Positions 44,454 through 57,700 of a DNA stretch of 64,000 nt are shown here, piece by piece (the first letter of the stretch is position 1; every line of letters begins with the position of its first letter). Source of the DNA: Xiphias gladius (taxonomy: Eukaryota > Chordata > Actinopteri > Istiophoriformes > Xiphiidae); NCBI RefSeq assembly GCF_016859285.1, contig NC_053408.1, forward strand, positions 10,307,213 to 10,371,212, in the 5' to 3' direction. The notes below the pieces were generated by a model, which worked only from the letters and a program-made list of their open reading frames with translations, had not been told where the DNA came from and did no database searches. The translations under genes and the position numbers were made by a program.

Positions 44454-46858
44454 GTATACAGTCTGTGTTGTGCATGATAGGGTATAGAGGTTGTTGTCAC
44501 TCTGCACAGATGGTGGGAGTGTTTTTTATTTATTTTTGGGGGGAGTGTGAGGAAATGGGGGTGTGTGGGGGGGGTAGAGGAAAAGGGAAAGGAGAGGCGA
44601 GGAGGAGGGTTGCGTCTCTGATGCTGCCATGCCACGGTCATGCGGGCAGCAGTAATTGGCCTCCATATTGAGGGGTTTTGCGGTGCTGTGGGGTGGGCAA
44701 ACTCCCAGCTGGACCTGTCAGATGGTATTCAATCCAGCTCATTGCCCTCGCTCCTCTGCTCCTTTCTCCTCTCTTTCCCTCTGTCTCCACTTCTTCTCTG
44801 GCATGTTCGCTTCTTTTTGTTCCCCACCTCTCACTGCCCTTCTACCCATTTTCACTGTCTCTGATTCATCCCCCACACAAGCTTACACTAAACTCACTCT
44901 TTTCTTTACTCACACACTCATCACTGTTTTCACTTTTCCAGCATATCACCTTTTCTCCCTCAACTTTCTCTTCTCTTTACTTTTTTCTCTCCGGTTTTTC
45001 TCACCGATGTTACACGGTCACTTCTATCTAACACGTTCAACTTCTTAAAGTACATCACACCCTCGCCCGGCTTCCCCATCGCTGGTCACCCACATGCGCA
45101 CACACGTACACGTTCTCTTCACACACATAAACGCACCCCATCCAAGACACACAGAATGGTTCCCACCCCTACAATTGTGTCTGGCTCAGAGCAAGCTTTG
45201 ACTGATCATCAACCGAGGCACCCGTCACTCCAAAAAAGGTTTTCTTGTTTTTTCAAGCAGGGTGTGGTAAAGACCTTTTGCCACATACTGACGCAGGTCA
45301 AGTTAGAGGTTGAGAAAAACAGCCGGACAGCTGGTTCAGTTTTTTTTCACTTAGGTATTTACCATGTAATAACATGGCCTGATGTTAACTGAAAGGACAT
45401 CGGGTGAGGAAAAAGTGGGGTTATATTACAGAACAAGACTAATTTAGGTCTGGATGTTTCTGTGATGCAGCCATCCAGCTTTCCCTGATGAAACAGTGCC
45501 ACATAATATGTAATAGTTGCCATATAATTGCTCGATATGTGAAACAGAATGATAGATTTCAAGGCTCACTGCCAAGATGCAAGTGGGCTGTACCATGACT
45601 TAAGGATGGTGATATGGACAGGTCCATTCTCACAGAGGCTCATGTAAAATATAGAGGTGATAGACGTGAAAGTTTAGAGATTAGAGAAGTTACCTGGTGA
45701 CTATGAGTTTAGATCTTCTATCCAGGTGGAAAAATTGTTAGTCGTCAACATGGTTAAATCCAATTATTTTCAAATATGGAGCAAAATGTAGAGAAAACAA
45801 AAAGCTAAGTGCCTCAAAAATACAATTAAGTACTTGTTCACAGATGCGTCTTTGTGCTCTAACTTTCAGGGGAATTTTCTCGTAGGAATTTGATCAGGAG
45901 GTAAAGTAGGAAAAATGAAGAAAGGAAATGTGAAAATGCGATGCAGGATATTTACGTCAAAATTTGATTTTGCTTTTTCCAATGTAGTCAAAGTAGAACA
46001 CTTCCATATATCCAAAGATGCAAGTGCAACTACCAAAGACCTCATTATAGGTACAGTAAAACAAGCATCTGCCAGATGTGTACATTTCATTTAAAGTTCA
46101 GTGAAATAGATCCATGCTGTCCACAGTCCATATGTTTCCACAATGTCCCATTTGCAGAAGAGAAACTATTTCAAATAATATGTCAGTTTTTGTGCTGCTT
46201 ATATTCAGTTGTAACAACACAATCTTAAAGGGAATAGACTACTAATGTACAGTATAAGGAGCGATTCATTTTAATTATAACTGAAGCGACAACAGCAGCT
46301 TATTCTAAAGCCATAGAGTATGAATGGGCCAGTAACAGCTTCCAATTAAGGGTGAGCAGGGAAACAAAGAGCACCACCTACAGAAACTTACACAAAAAAA
46401 GTGACACCACTGCAATGACCTCACAGGTTTAACTGGGACAAGATGCAGTTTCTTGTCTTATCATAAAACATCTCTCAAAATGAAATAAAAAGAAATTAAG
46501 AAAAAAGAATAAAAGAAATCAGGGTTGCAATATTAGCATTTGGCCACTTTATTTTAGATTGCAGTCACCAGCAAAGCACCAAGCAGCCTTTTTAATAAAT
46601 AGACCTGTATAAAATAGACAATCTAAATAACGACTGACAAAATGAGAATAACTGACTGTTTTTCTGCATCTCCTGAATATGTCTTGTCCTTCCTGTCGAG
46701 CTCGTGCCATCACCAGTGTGTCTTTCTGCTGGTGTCTGCTGCTTTGAGGAATCAGCAGTGTGGGGTTGTAATGGACTAATGAACAGCTGTCACTGAATTT
46801 AAACTCTCTCTCGCACATACAGAGACTACCACAGTCTCACACGTGCAGATGCTCACAA

Positions 46859-46878
46859 CACACACACACACGCACGCA

Positions 46879-46929
<51 letters not shown>
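46859..46929. repeat. (CA)n microsatellite
   Basis: CA repeat with CGCA interruptions at both ends. Confidence 0.95.
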
Positions 46930-46933
<4 letters not shown>

Positions 46934-49373
46934 GCACAAACACTCGCATCTCTGAAGTCACCAGCCTTGACTTAGCAGCCACCCACAGGATTTGACTTTG
47001 TGTGGGTCTGACCTCTAAGTGTGCATTTGTCCATGTATGTACCATGTTTGTGGTACATGCTGTATGGGACGATTGTTTGCTGATCAAAACAGGTCAGGTA
47101 ATGATGTTAATTTTAAAAGTGTTCTTTATCTGGCTTTATAGGTTTTAATAGAATTCCTGTATTTATTTTAGGAGAGCTCCGAGGTCTGACACAATGTCTT
47201 TACACACTCGTAATGTCGCATTAATATTTATTCCAGCTATTATCTCTGGCTGTCTGCTTTTTTCCTTTACTGTAACATCATTCTTGGCGTTGGCTTGGTA
47301 TTATAACATCAGTCAGTCATGATATTCTAGTTTTTTTCTGTTGAGACAAAGTCATGATTTATTTACGAGATTTCTAAATCTAGCTTTAGCTAGCTGCATG
47401 GTCTAATGGTTATATCTTTTTTTAATCATCGCTCAGCTTCACGCAGCTTTAATAACAATTAAAGCTGCAGAAGTCAATACAAAATTCTTTTACCGCAACT
47501 TTGTGCTCATAATCAAATACAGTCCACAAGGAAGACATGACAGCATCCCATCTTAAAAGCCTAAAATGTTTATTACGAATTATCCACCACAAAGAATGTA
47601 ATTCCAGGTCAAAACAAGAAAGCCACAGACTTTTGTAAAATATTTTGGTTATCCAACTGATGAACAAGAGGTTCATAAACTCACCTATAGTGAGAGAGGG
47701 ACAAATGTTCTATCTTCTTGTATGCAAATGACAAATTGTGCACAGGAAATGTTAGGACTCACTCATAATTTGAACTTGGAAGAACTTTGTTATTGTGTCT
47801 GCATCTCCTTCTCCTGCTGCACCGACTTTGAAGTTTTCAAACCCTTAGATATTGCGGTATCTATTCTAAACTTGTCTCTCATAACTCAAGATACGTGTCT
47901 ATTACAGCACAGTACTGCAGAGAGTACATTCTTTTACATCATTAAGGAAAAATAGGAACACTTATTATTCAAATCTACAATTTTGGGATTTTACTGTATA
48001 TACTATACATTAACTGTATTGTTGAGTATGTAACCATGTAAATCTAATACTCTGCTCTTCCTTCTTAGAAACACAAACTATTCAGCCTGCCAACACGCTC
48101 TGGCTGTTCTGAAGCAGTTAGCAATTAATGCAGTGCTGCTAATACATGGTTAATACATGGTTGGAAATACATGTTGAGTCGGTTCACAGACCTGAGTTTG
48201 TGGTTTTACAGTTTGACTATTTTGTGTCGGAAGGTAATAAATACTTTGATACGGCAGCGTGACTCTTTGCAGCAAGAGTTACATAAGGTTTTCAGTGATT
48301 TCCGTGTGTTTTGAAAGCGTATTACTGTATGTGAAATGTCTAGAGAAGTGTTGTGTGTTTTGCCTCTGCATGAAACAAATTATAATTTTCTCTACCATGG
48401 TTTTGATTACATAATCAGGCATATTGATGTAGGGCACTTTGAGATAAATGCTGTAAATAATCATTTCTATTCTGATTATGATCAGTGTGCCAAAGCTTGC
48501 TAGTTCGAGCTGTACTATATTATGTAGAGTAGCAAATGACTAGCAATTGGTAATCATGTAATGATAATTAGTTGGTATTGTTGACCTTTATTAACATAAT
48601 CTCAGCTCTCTCATGTTGCTTAACAGAAGTTAAACCTATATGTCACTGCCTTTCTCATCCTTGCAACCATTTCCCATGAGTCTGTGCGCACTTCTCCCCT
48701 CTCTCCTCTTCTTTCACATCTCTCTCTCCACCTTATGCTCGGCAAGTCTCCCTCTTCCTCTTTTTGTCTGCCGATCCTTCTCCCCTGATCCCTCCTTGGA
48801 TGCTAAGAGGAAGCAAATAAGATGGAGTGTGTGTCCCAGAAGCAGCCTTGAGATGAGGTGTTGACATAGCAGCCCACGCCTGCTTTTTCAGATTAAAAGA
48901 GATTATCAGAAGAGGAATGAGGAGAGGAGCTCTCACTTCCCCTCGCCGCACGGTGGGGTGGGTGGGTGGGTTGGGGGGGGGTCATCCATTGAATGAAAGG
49001 GAGACTTAAGGGTCGCATAGAGGCGTGCTGATATTGAACACATGCTCATGCATATGCACACAGGAATGCATCAACGTGTATACAAACATAATCAGTAGCA
49101 TAGGGCTGGTAACATCGATGTATCAACTACTCTTGATCCAATACAAATACGTGTTTATCTTTGTTGTGTAATATGTGATGAGGTATGATTAACTGACAGG
49201 GTTGTGACATATCATCAATATAATGTATGTATCTTAACTTGAGGAACTAACCTTAACTCAAAAAACTCTTAACTCTGCAATTACCTAACAGCTGGGCACT
49301 GTAGTTTTTTGAAAACATTACTCAAACAGGAGTAAATTGTGTATGTGTTAGGGACTATTTTCATGTGGGTTTC

Positions 49374-49652
49374 TAGTGAAGAGCAGGACACTGTATATGG
49401 GATCGACTTCAAATAAACTACAATGCCCATGTTCTTTGTCATGAAGACAGACATCAACCAGTGCAACAGTGTAGCTCACTCCTTTGCTTTTAATAATTTC
49501 TGCATAACAATGGAGGTTTCTGGCACGGCTAAGCCGTATCAGGCTAAACAGGCGATGCGTGTTAGTTGGATCATTTCGTAGTTGGTTTTGGTCTAGGCAT
49601 CGGATTTGCTGACTAAAACAAAAAATAGAAAATATCACCAGACTTTTCCTTT
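49374..49652. mobile_element. Possible dispersed repeat
   Basis: Contains AACTACAATGCCCATGTTC, CTGGCACGGCTAAGCCGTAT and AAAATATCACCAGACTTTTC, which resemble a repeat I have seen in other teleost non-coding DNA. Low certainty; ends not defined. Confidence 0.3.
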
Positions 49653-51279
49653 AACTTAACCTGTGGTGAAGATAGAAAAGCACAGCAGCAGCCGCATGAG
49701 TTCGTTTCAGGAGTGACATGGTTTGAAAAATGAAAACCAGTCAGCGGATGGGCATCACAGTCAAACATCAGAGCGAATGAGGAAGTGCATCTGTATCCAC
49801 CAGGATGAATAAATCAGTACTTTCCCCTGAATTAATCTCTCTCAAGTTTAAATTTTATTACAGATGAGCTTGGACATCTCCATGGTAACAGGAATTCCAC
49901 TGCCATTCCCAAGTGGATTCACAACCGGCAGGTATGGACTGACAGCGTGACATGCTCCGCTCACTGCGTACACTGTACACCTGCACAGGCGTACAGAAGG
50001 CACACAGATTCACTAAACATAGGCACAAACACATACACATTCCCATCCTCCACCTAACCGTACAGGATATTTGAGTCCTTTTTCACGCTGAAAAACCTAA
50101 TGTCAGATTATTTTTCTCTTCAGTTCTAGATAAATAACTGTTGCAATGACTGACAGTTCAAGTTTTGCACAGTCTTGTACTTCTGCAGGTGCACACACAG
50201 GCACTTAGACACGCACAAAGAAACAGTCCACTTTGAGTCTGCTGTTTTCTTGGTCTTTCCAGTTGGCGGTGGCCAGACGCGGCAGAGTTGGCACAGCCAG
50301 AGCCGGAGTGCCAGGGGGAATGGAGCGCCACATGGCACGTTCATGGCAGGGCCAGCTGGGGGGGAGGGAGACAGTGGAGGTTTGTGTGTGCGTGTGGGTG
50401 TGTGTGTGTGGGTGTGTGCTGGATGGGGGGCGGGGTGGGGGGGCGCATTTGCATCTTAAATTCCACAACATCTGGTCAATAGGCAGCACCATATATACCA
50501 CTGAAGCTGGTATGTTTGCAGGCAGTCGCTATAACTGGGGGTTGGAGTGTGCATTTATGTGCATGTGTGTGAGCATTTGTCCCGTCTGTGCATGCATAGG
50601 TGTTGCAGAAGAGGGGGGTAAGGGGGGTGGGATTGATGATGGGGAAGGATGCAGGATATTGAGGGTAAGTTTCAATTTTTCCACCCTTGGCTCAGCAGCT
50701 TTCAGTACATGATATACAGCCCTGGTCAAGAAAGCACAAAAATCAAACGAGAGCTATTAAATTCCCCTCACATATGGCCGTTTTGCTCAAGGCTGATTTA
50801 TGGCGTCTGACGTGAGGATCACAATTTGTAGTTCATCACAACAACTGGGTTACGAGTAATTTCAGCATCATCTTCATACTGTCTTAATGCCTCTGAACTA
50901 ACTGTGTACTGGTGCGTGGGGAGTCATCACTCTCTCGTCCGACACTAGAAGTCCACAGACAGACAGACACCGAGTGGGTATGAAGCACTGGGGTAAAGGC
51001 TTCTCACCTCACTCGATGAGAAACTGAAATCTGAGTATGGCTCTTCCTTCATGCAGTCGCACACACGGAGACACAGGCACGCTCAGACAAACATGCAAAC
51101 ACCCTCACATACAGCTAGTCCGCCTCCTCGTCATCCCTGCTGGCACTTTGGGGAAAAGTCCCCCCTCCCACCCCCATTTATCTGCCCCCTCTCCACCTTC
51201 CCCCCACCCGTGGCAGCCGACGTCCCTCGCAGCGTGGCGTACCATCTGTTGCCCCCCACCCCACCCTACAACCACCCCA

Positions 51280-51290
51280 CACACACACAC

Positions 51291-51329
<39 letters not shown>
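51280..51329. repeat. (CA)n microsatellite in C-rich DNA
   Basis: CA repeat with one CCC interruption, flanked by C-rich sequence. Confidence 0.93.
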
Positions 51330-51330
<1 letters not shown>

Positions 51331-53403
51331 ACCCCCATCCCCCCAACACCATCCCGCCCTTCTTCCCAAAACCTCCTCCGCCTTCCTGCGCCAACCTACC
51401 CATACAACACCTCTCTAGGCCGGCTGTGGGCATCACCAAACAGGAGGAGTCAAAAATTCACATACACACTACTTTTAATAGATAACAGATACTCAAATAA
51501 CACTTCAATGTCCTATGTTTCACTGGCAAACAGTTCACTATTGCATCAGTATAAGAAGGTGACAGTTTGATATAGTGTGCACACCAAAGTGCGGCATTCA
51601 ATAACATAAAGCTGCACAAGCATGACGCTACACCCAAACTACAGATGAAGTTGTACAGCAGGAGAGAACACATAGGGTCTGCTGATTGCGCTCATGAATG
51701 TTTAATCTGCGAGGCTCTAATAGGGATGAAGTCTGTAAAACCCCCTCCAACACCTCCAGGCTAAAAATGAAGCCATGCCAAAAGTCTAATTAAATGTTTT
51801 TTAAACCTTCCCCCTTGGAGAGGACACAGAGTAGTTTCACCCCAAAGTGTGTTTCTGCCACAGAGAGGTGAGGTAATATGGACTGTATGCACCTAACCAG
51901 TTTCATATGTTATACAGTTTGTGGTATTATGTGTATCTGTGTATGCTAAGTGTGTTTGTGTTATTTCACAACTCTGCTAGCAACCTGGACAAAACAAGAG
52001 CACCGCCGGCAATTTTAACATTTTTGACCTGGAGCAAAATTTGAGTATTTCATTTTTTTTTTTAATTTTTTTTTTTAATCTTCTAAGGTTGCAGAACATC
52101 CAAAATTAAGCAATGCGACTCTAAACTTTTTCATTTCACAACAACAAAAACAAGGCAGCGGACACTGATCACATGTTCATGTTTTCATAAAACTGAGCCT
52201 ACATTATTTATGGTAATTGACTAACCAGTGTTTAATGGTGTTCTTTCATGGTATTTTACTTTTTTTTAGAGGACTGTAGAAAACATACGGTGTTAAATGC
52301 ATGACCTTAAGTCAAATTTTGTAAAAATTTATTATATCACAGTGTCTTACCTTTTAAAAGCCAAGTATTTTTTTACAAATTTTCACTTTTCTCACCACCT
52401 CTTTTACAGCATTTTAGCAGCTAAATCACCACCATAGAATTTAAAAACTGGAACTCCATCCCTCGATATTGAGTCCTGCCCCTTTCCATACAGTCTTGAT
52501 CTACACCGTACGCCAGAAAAACGGAAAGATGGAAAGACGCCGGCAATTGGGCTCAGGGTCATTCCAGTTGACTCAACTGATTAAAGCAACAAATTAAAAT
52601 TTATACGCTGCATTTGCCAAATTAAAAAGTGGAGTGACTCCTGACATCAGTGACCAGTCTTCCCCATTTCTGACATATGGTGTGAAAACACATTTGGGAG
52701 ATGGAAATATGAACTGGAAGAGTTTGGTTGAAGACATACAAATATATATGTTTGGGCGTGAAATTTAGACTGACATATTGGTTTAACACTGAGCCGATAT
52801 TGGCCTTTTATCTGATATTGTTCAGTCACGGCTATTGCACTATGCATTACAGTGCGGGTTCCCCTGTCTTCACAGTGTCATATAGACAATTTGTACCAAT
52901 TAATTCTACTTTTTAAGTCCTTATGTACATTTTTTTCTTCTGGTAGGTTGGTTACCCAACTGCCAACCTACATCTCATCGGAGGGTTTAGTTTCCTGTGG
53001 CGTAGCGCTGATTTTAGAGTTATTTATTTTTAATCATTTCAGCAACAATACAAACTTTGGGAAACACTGAACGCTTGCCATGTTTCAGCATTAAATAGTC
53101 AAATTAAAAATACAGTAATTACTGGCACAAAATATTAGCTACTGGCAACTTCAGTCTAAAAATAAGGTTGATAGTAAAAAACTCATCTGATTAGCCCCTT
53201 ATGTGCGTGGGTGGGGGACAAGCGTGGACAGCAGAACGTATCTAAACGGAAGAAGATGGATAGACAGTGAAAGGGCCACTGCTGTTTGTCCATTCATCTC
53301 AGGTGTACATGGTAGATCTGAAGAATGACAGCTCATCCATCAGCCAAAGGGGTACTACTGAGCCTCCTGGAACAGAACCAAAAAACCATCGCTATCCATC
53401 ATG

Positions 53404-53460
53404 CTTCTCTTCTCTTCTCTTCTCTTCTCTATACTCTACTCTACTCTACTCTACTCTCTC
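53404..53460. repeat. Compound pentanucleotide repeat (CTTCT)n(CTACT)n
   Basis: About five CTTCT units followed by about four to five CTACT units. Confidence 0.93.
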
Positions 53461-54740
53461 ATACTGTATTAAATACGTTTTGTAGAATATTTTATCTTTC
53501 TGGGTGGGTTTAATTTTGGTTTGGGGGTGGGGGGTGGGGGGGCTGGATATGGAGAGAGAGTCAAGGAGATGGTGCTGGTAGACAGGGAAACAAAACGTGG
53601 CAAACCATGGGAATGAGACCGACAGTGCGACCAAACAAAAAAAGTTTAGAGCAACAAGGTGAAGGAATGAAACAAAAAGGAGAATGACAATGAGAGTGTG
53701 TGAAGAACACTTGTGTATATGAGGAAGGGAGAGAGCGAGAACAAGGTAAGCAGCGACACAGCAGCTGTCGACCTAATTCCTTCTTAACGCTGTGCTTGTG
53801 CTCTGATTAAGAAAGCGATCTGGCCTTTAATTTCCTCCTGACACCGGCTAATGCTCTATATCTCAATCGCCTTTCCTAGCTCTTCCTCTTCCTATGTTGT
53901 GTGGCAATCCTCTCACGACTGCTACCCAACAGCCTGCATCAGCCTGAGCTCAGCCACTCAGCATGGTCTGAGCTGACCTAAGAAGAGCAAGAGCTTTACA
54001 GAAATGTAAAATCATCTTAAAAATCATTCTAAAATTGTATTCTGCAAACATGAGACGGCGAATCCTATGATTTACATCACATGGACTGAATTCAAACTTG
54101 AAGTCTTGATTAGTTAAAGCTCAGGGAAATGCAGATGAATTTATGCCCCAGAGGGTGATAATGCTGTACAGAGTCACAGTGAAGAGAATAATGGTGAAAA
54201 CAATACACGAAATTAAGCACAACATTTTTTTATGCCTTGTGTCATTACATATTTTAACCTTGTGGTGGTGGTATTCAATATGACTTAGTGTGTGAGTAGA
54301 CTTTTTCTCTTTGAGTAAAACTGAGCAGAAACTAAGAAAGACCTTTGAACTTCATGGTCATTAAATAGTCATCAGTGTCCAACCAATTGCTGTTACCCAT
54401 CTGAAAATCCCTTGCACCAATCCGGTCACAAGTGCAGTCACAGAAATCATAGCATCGGTGAGCACAGAGAAAATAATTCAGACTAAACCCATCCAGGACC
54501 TCGAATGCTGGCAAAAATTAGGCCATTGTAAGCCATTCTTGCACCACGGTTTACTCGTGAAATTATTCAGTAGATGACCCAGTTTTGACCCAATTTTCAT
54601 TAGATACTCGTGCCCCACCTTGACCCACCCACAGCTATGCCCATGTCTGCAGGACATGATACTCCAACAGCACATATGTATTATCAGCCTCACACAATTC
54701 TCAGACAAAAACAGCAAGGTAAAGGACACATTGTGTATAA

Positions 54741-54765
54741 AGTAGTAGTAGTAGTAGTAGTAGTA
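54741..54765. repeat. (AGT)n trinucleotide microsatellite
   Basis: About eight AGT units. Confidence 0.9.
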
Positions 54766-57700
54766 ATATTCTAAAACCAATGTGAGAGAGGCCAATTGCA
54801 TATATTGCTCTGAATAACAGTAAGTGACAGCAAAGTCAGATTGACTTCCTCTGGGTCCTCTTGAGCAGCGACAGCTAAACTGTAGAACTTCATCCACGCA
54901 CCTCATTATGAATAGAGTGATGGCATGGCTGGTGAAAAAAAGTGTCTGATACAAAGCGCAAGTTTTTTTAGTCAACAAAAAGGACAGTTCTACCCTTCAT
55001 GCAACACAGCAGTCGAATGCTTCATTACAGACGGGGAGATCTTACCCAGTTCAGACAGAAGAAGAATGTTACAGTTATTCATTAAGCAGTCGCTAATGAG
55101 ACTGAGAACTCTCTCATTTTATGTTCTCACACATATTGCGTCCTAAAATGTATGCTAAGGCCAGAAGACAAAAAGATCCATGAGGACTGCATGCCCCCGA
55201 GGAAGCATCAGATCATGATTTGGCCGACAAGGACAAATCCAAAGCCCAAAAATTTGCTGGAAGAACAATACATCATGCCCAAGTCCTGAGCAGGGTTTGT
55301 TTGTGTAATACATTTTTGAAGTATATTTTGTGGTGTCTGTTTCTTGGCTTGGACATAAAAAAGGACCCTAAATTGGGTGATATCACAGATAAATTTCTCC
55401 TGTGTGTTAATGTGTGAAATCAGTTGCTTTAGATTTGATTGGGAGCAAGATCTGCAGACTGTCAGTCATCCATGGTAATGTACATGAATGCCTATCTCTG
55501 GTGCTGTAAGCAACAATTTGAACACACTAAAATATCAAGCTAAAGGACACATTTCACTGTGCATAAAGCAGCCTGCCATGACAACACATTGAGACAGGTC
55601 ACAGATACCCAAGTACAAACAGCGACATCCCAGTAAAACTGAAAAGTGGGAGAAAATGGTAGTAAAATGAAAATATAGCCCATTTTAAGATGTAAGCTTA
55701 AAAAGAACTGGAGAAAAGTCCTTTAAAATGACATGTAATGCATTTGGTTACACAAGAGGTAAAACTGTTGTGATTATGGAGTAATAAAGGGAATAAAGAG
55801 CAATATAATCATCTGATAAGGTCGTTAATAACACTGTTTTGGTTAACAAGGGCTTAAAACAAAAGTATGTGTATTGTATTGAAACTCAACTATTCTATAA
55901 CTTGAATAGCCAGAAGTAGTGAGATTATATGACATGTATCTTTTGTTCCCTTTTTAATTGGTAGAATAAATATTTAGCTTGTACGCTGTAGACCAAGGAT
56001 TTAGGATCTACATACAGTGGCAATGAACCTACACTAAACACAAGGTTTGTGTGTTTAGTACACATGCATACGCGTGCCATTCGGACCGCCATGTGGAGTG
56101 TATGTGAGAGAGGTGGCGTTGCTAGGAGCACCAGGTTGTGTGCAGACAGTGGTAACACAGTAGAGACGGCAGCAGCAGCCTGGCAATGGAGAAGAAAGGA
56201 GTGGAGCAATGCCAAGAAGATTCCCCCTGAGAGACTGTAGGAAGGAGAGAACGAGACAGACAGAGAGGCAGAGAAACATGGAGAGGGCATGCTGATATGA
56301 TCGTGTGTTTTCAGCTGAATGATACAAGAACAATTTACCAGGAAAAACATCTAATGGGCAATGACTTGGATATAAGGCTAAGATAGAAGGCCATGGCGGT
56401 CAATAAAAAGCAAAAACAAAACAAAAACAAAACAAACAAAACAAAACACTTATTTCAGCTTTGAGGGAATAGGATATTATGGCATGGATGCAAGGAAATG
56501 GTGATGATGGCACAGCAGGAGGGGAAGATGGCTTACAAGGTTGACTGGAGGGATGAGAAAGAGGAAAAGAGGGAGATTGAGACAATCTGTTGGGGTTCAT
56601 GTTTGCTGTCCCTCCTCATGTCACCCATCTATCAGATAAACTGTTTGCCTATTTCCAACCAGCCCACGTCACTTCCTCACCTCTGCGTGTTACCCCACTG
56701 CGCCTCTCCCTTGTTTTCTATTTGTTGTCTCCTTTTCCAATTTTCTCTCTTCCTTCTTCCTCCTGTGCTCTTCCTTCCCTTATTTTGTCTTTAAATGGGG
56801 AGTCGTGTGAACAGGCTATGCAAATGAGATGGTTATTACCCCACTGCTCATCAAGCCGCGCAGAAGAGACATTAATAGGCTGATGAATATGCATGTGAAT
56901 TTGTTAATTAAGTTAATTATTCTGCTGAAAATGCATTCGTCTTCCAAGGACATCTTCCCCAGGATTTCAACCTGCTCCACTCATTAGACATGCGATATTT
57001 CATACGCAGAGTAAGAAAGAGAGAGGGAGGCAGACAGTGGGAGGGAGAATGAAGGGGAGAGGAGACAATGCTGTTTTTGGAAAGTGGCTGCCATGAACAG
57101 TTGGGCTTTTAAAAGTATGAGGTAAAAATAATGTAGCTTACTGTCATCAGTGCTCGCAGTGGGATGCACAGTAACTACCCATAACAGCAAACCACATCCT
57201 GGTTTCCAGATATGGCACATTATTCCCAAAAAGCCCTAGCTGGAGTTGATACTTTCAGAGTTTTCAGCATCTTTTTTTGTGGTTTCTTCTACCTCACTGG
57301 TTACTTCTCCCTAATTGCTTATTAAAACCCTCTTAAATGAACTTTTTGTGCCAACTTTCCAACACATTAATTAATTGTTGTAGCCAATTAAGTGCCGTTG
57401 TGCAAATGAGCCTCATCACAAATGGTCCTATAGGGCCGACCCCCTCCTTCCTCTCTCCCTCTCCCTCTGTCTCTTGCTCTTCCCTCCCTCCACCACCCTC
57501 CCAGCTAGTCTTCCCAGCTGCCCTTGCACTTCAAGGCACTCAATGCCAAAGAAGCAGAAACTTTGTCCTGATAATGCCTCACTGTTTTCTGGACGTTTCC
57601 AGCCTTCAGGCTCACTGGTCTCAAACTTGTATGATAAGTGAAAAGCAAAAGACCCGGTTGATTCCTTTTGATTGGCACATCAGTACAAGAGTCGGTTTGA

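Larger units (their letters stand above)
43744..50500. other. neurod2-med1 desert, middle part
   Basis: No gene recognised. It contains pyrimidine-rich DNA at about 44720-45020, CA/GT microsatellites, a possible dispersed repeat near 49374-49652, and a short unique stretch at 44640-44740 with CAGCTG and CAGATGG E-boxes. Confidence 0.45.

Noticed and set aside
50233-51570. Several ORFs of 140-177 codons
   Set aside because: They run through GT/CA and C-rich low-complexity DNA and lack conserved motifs.
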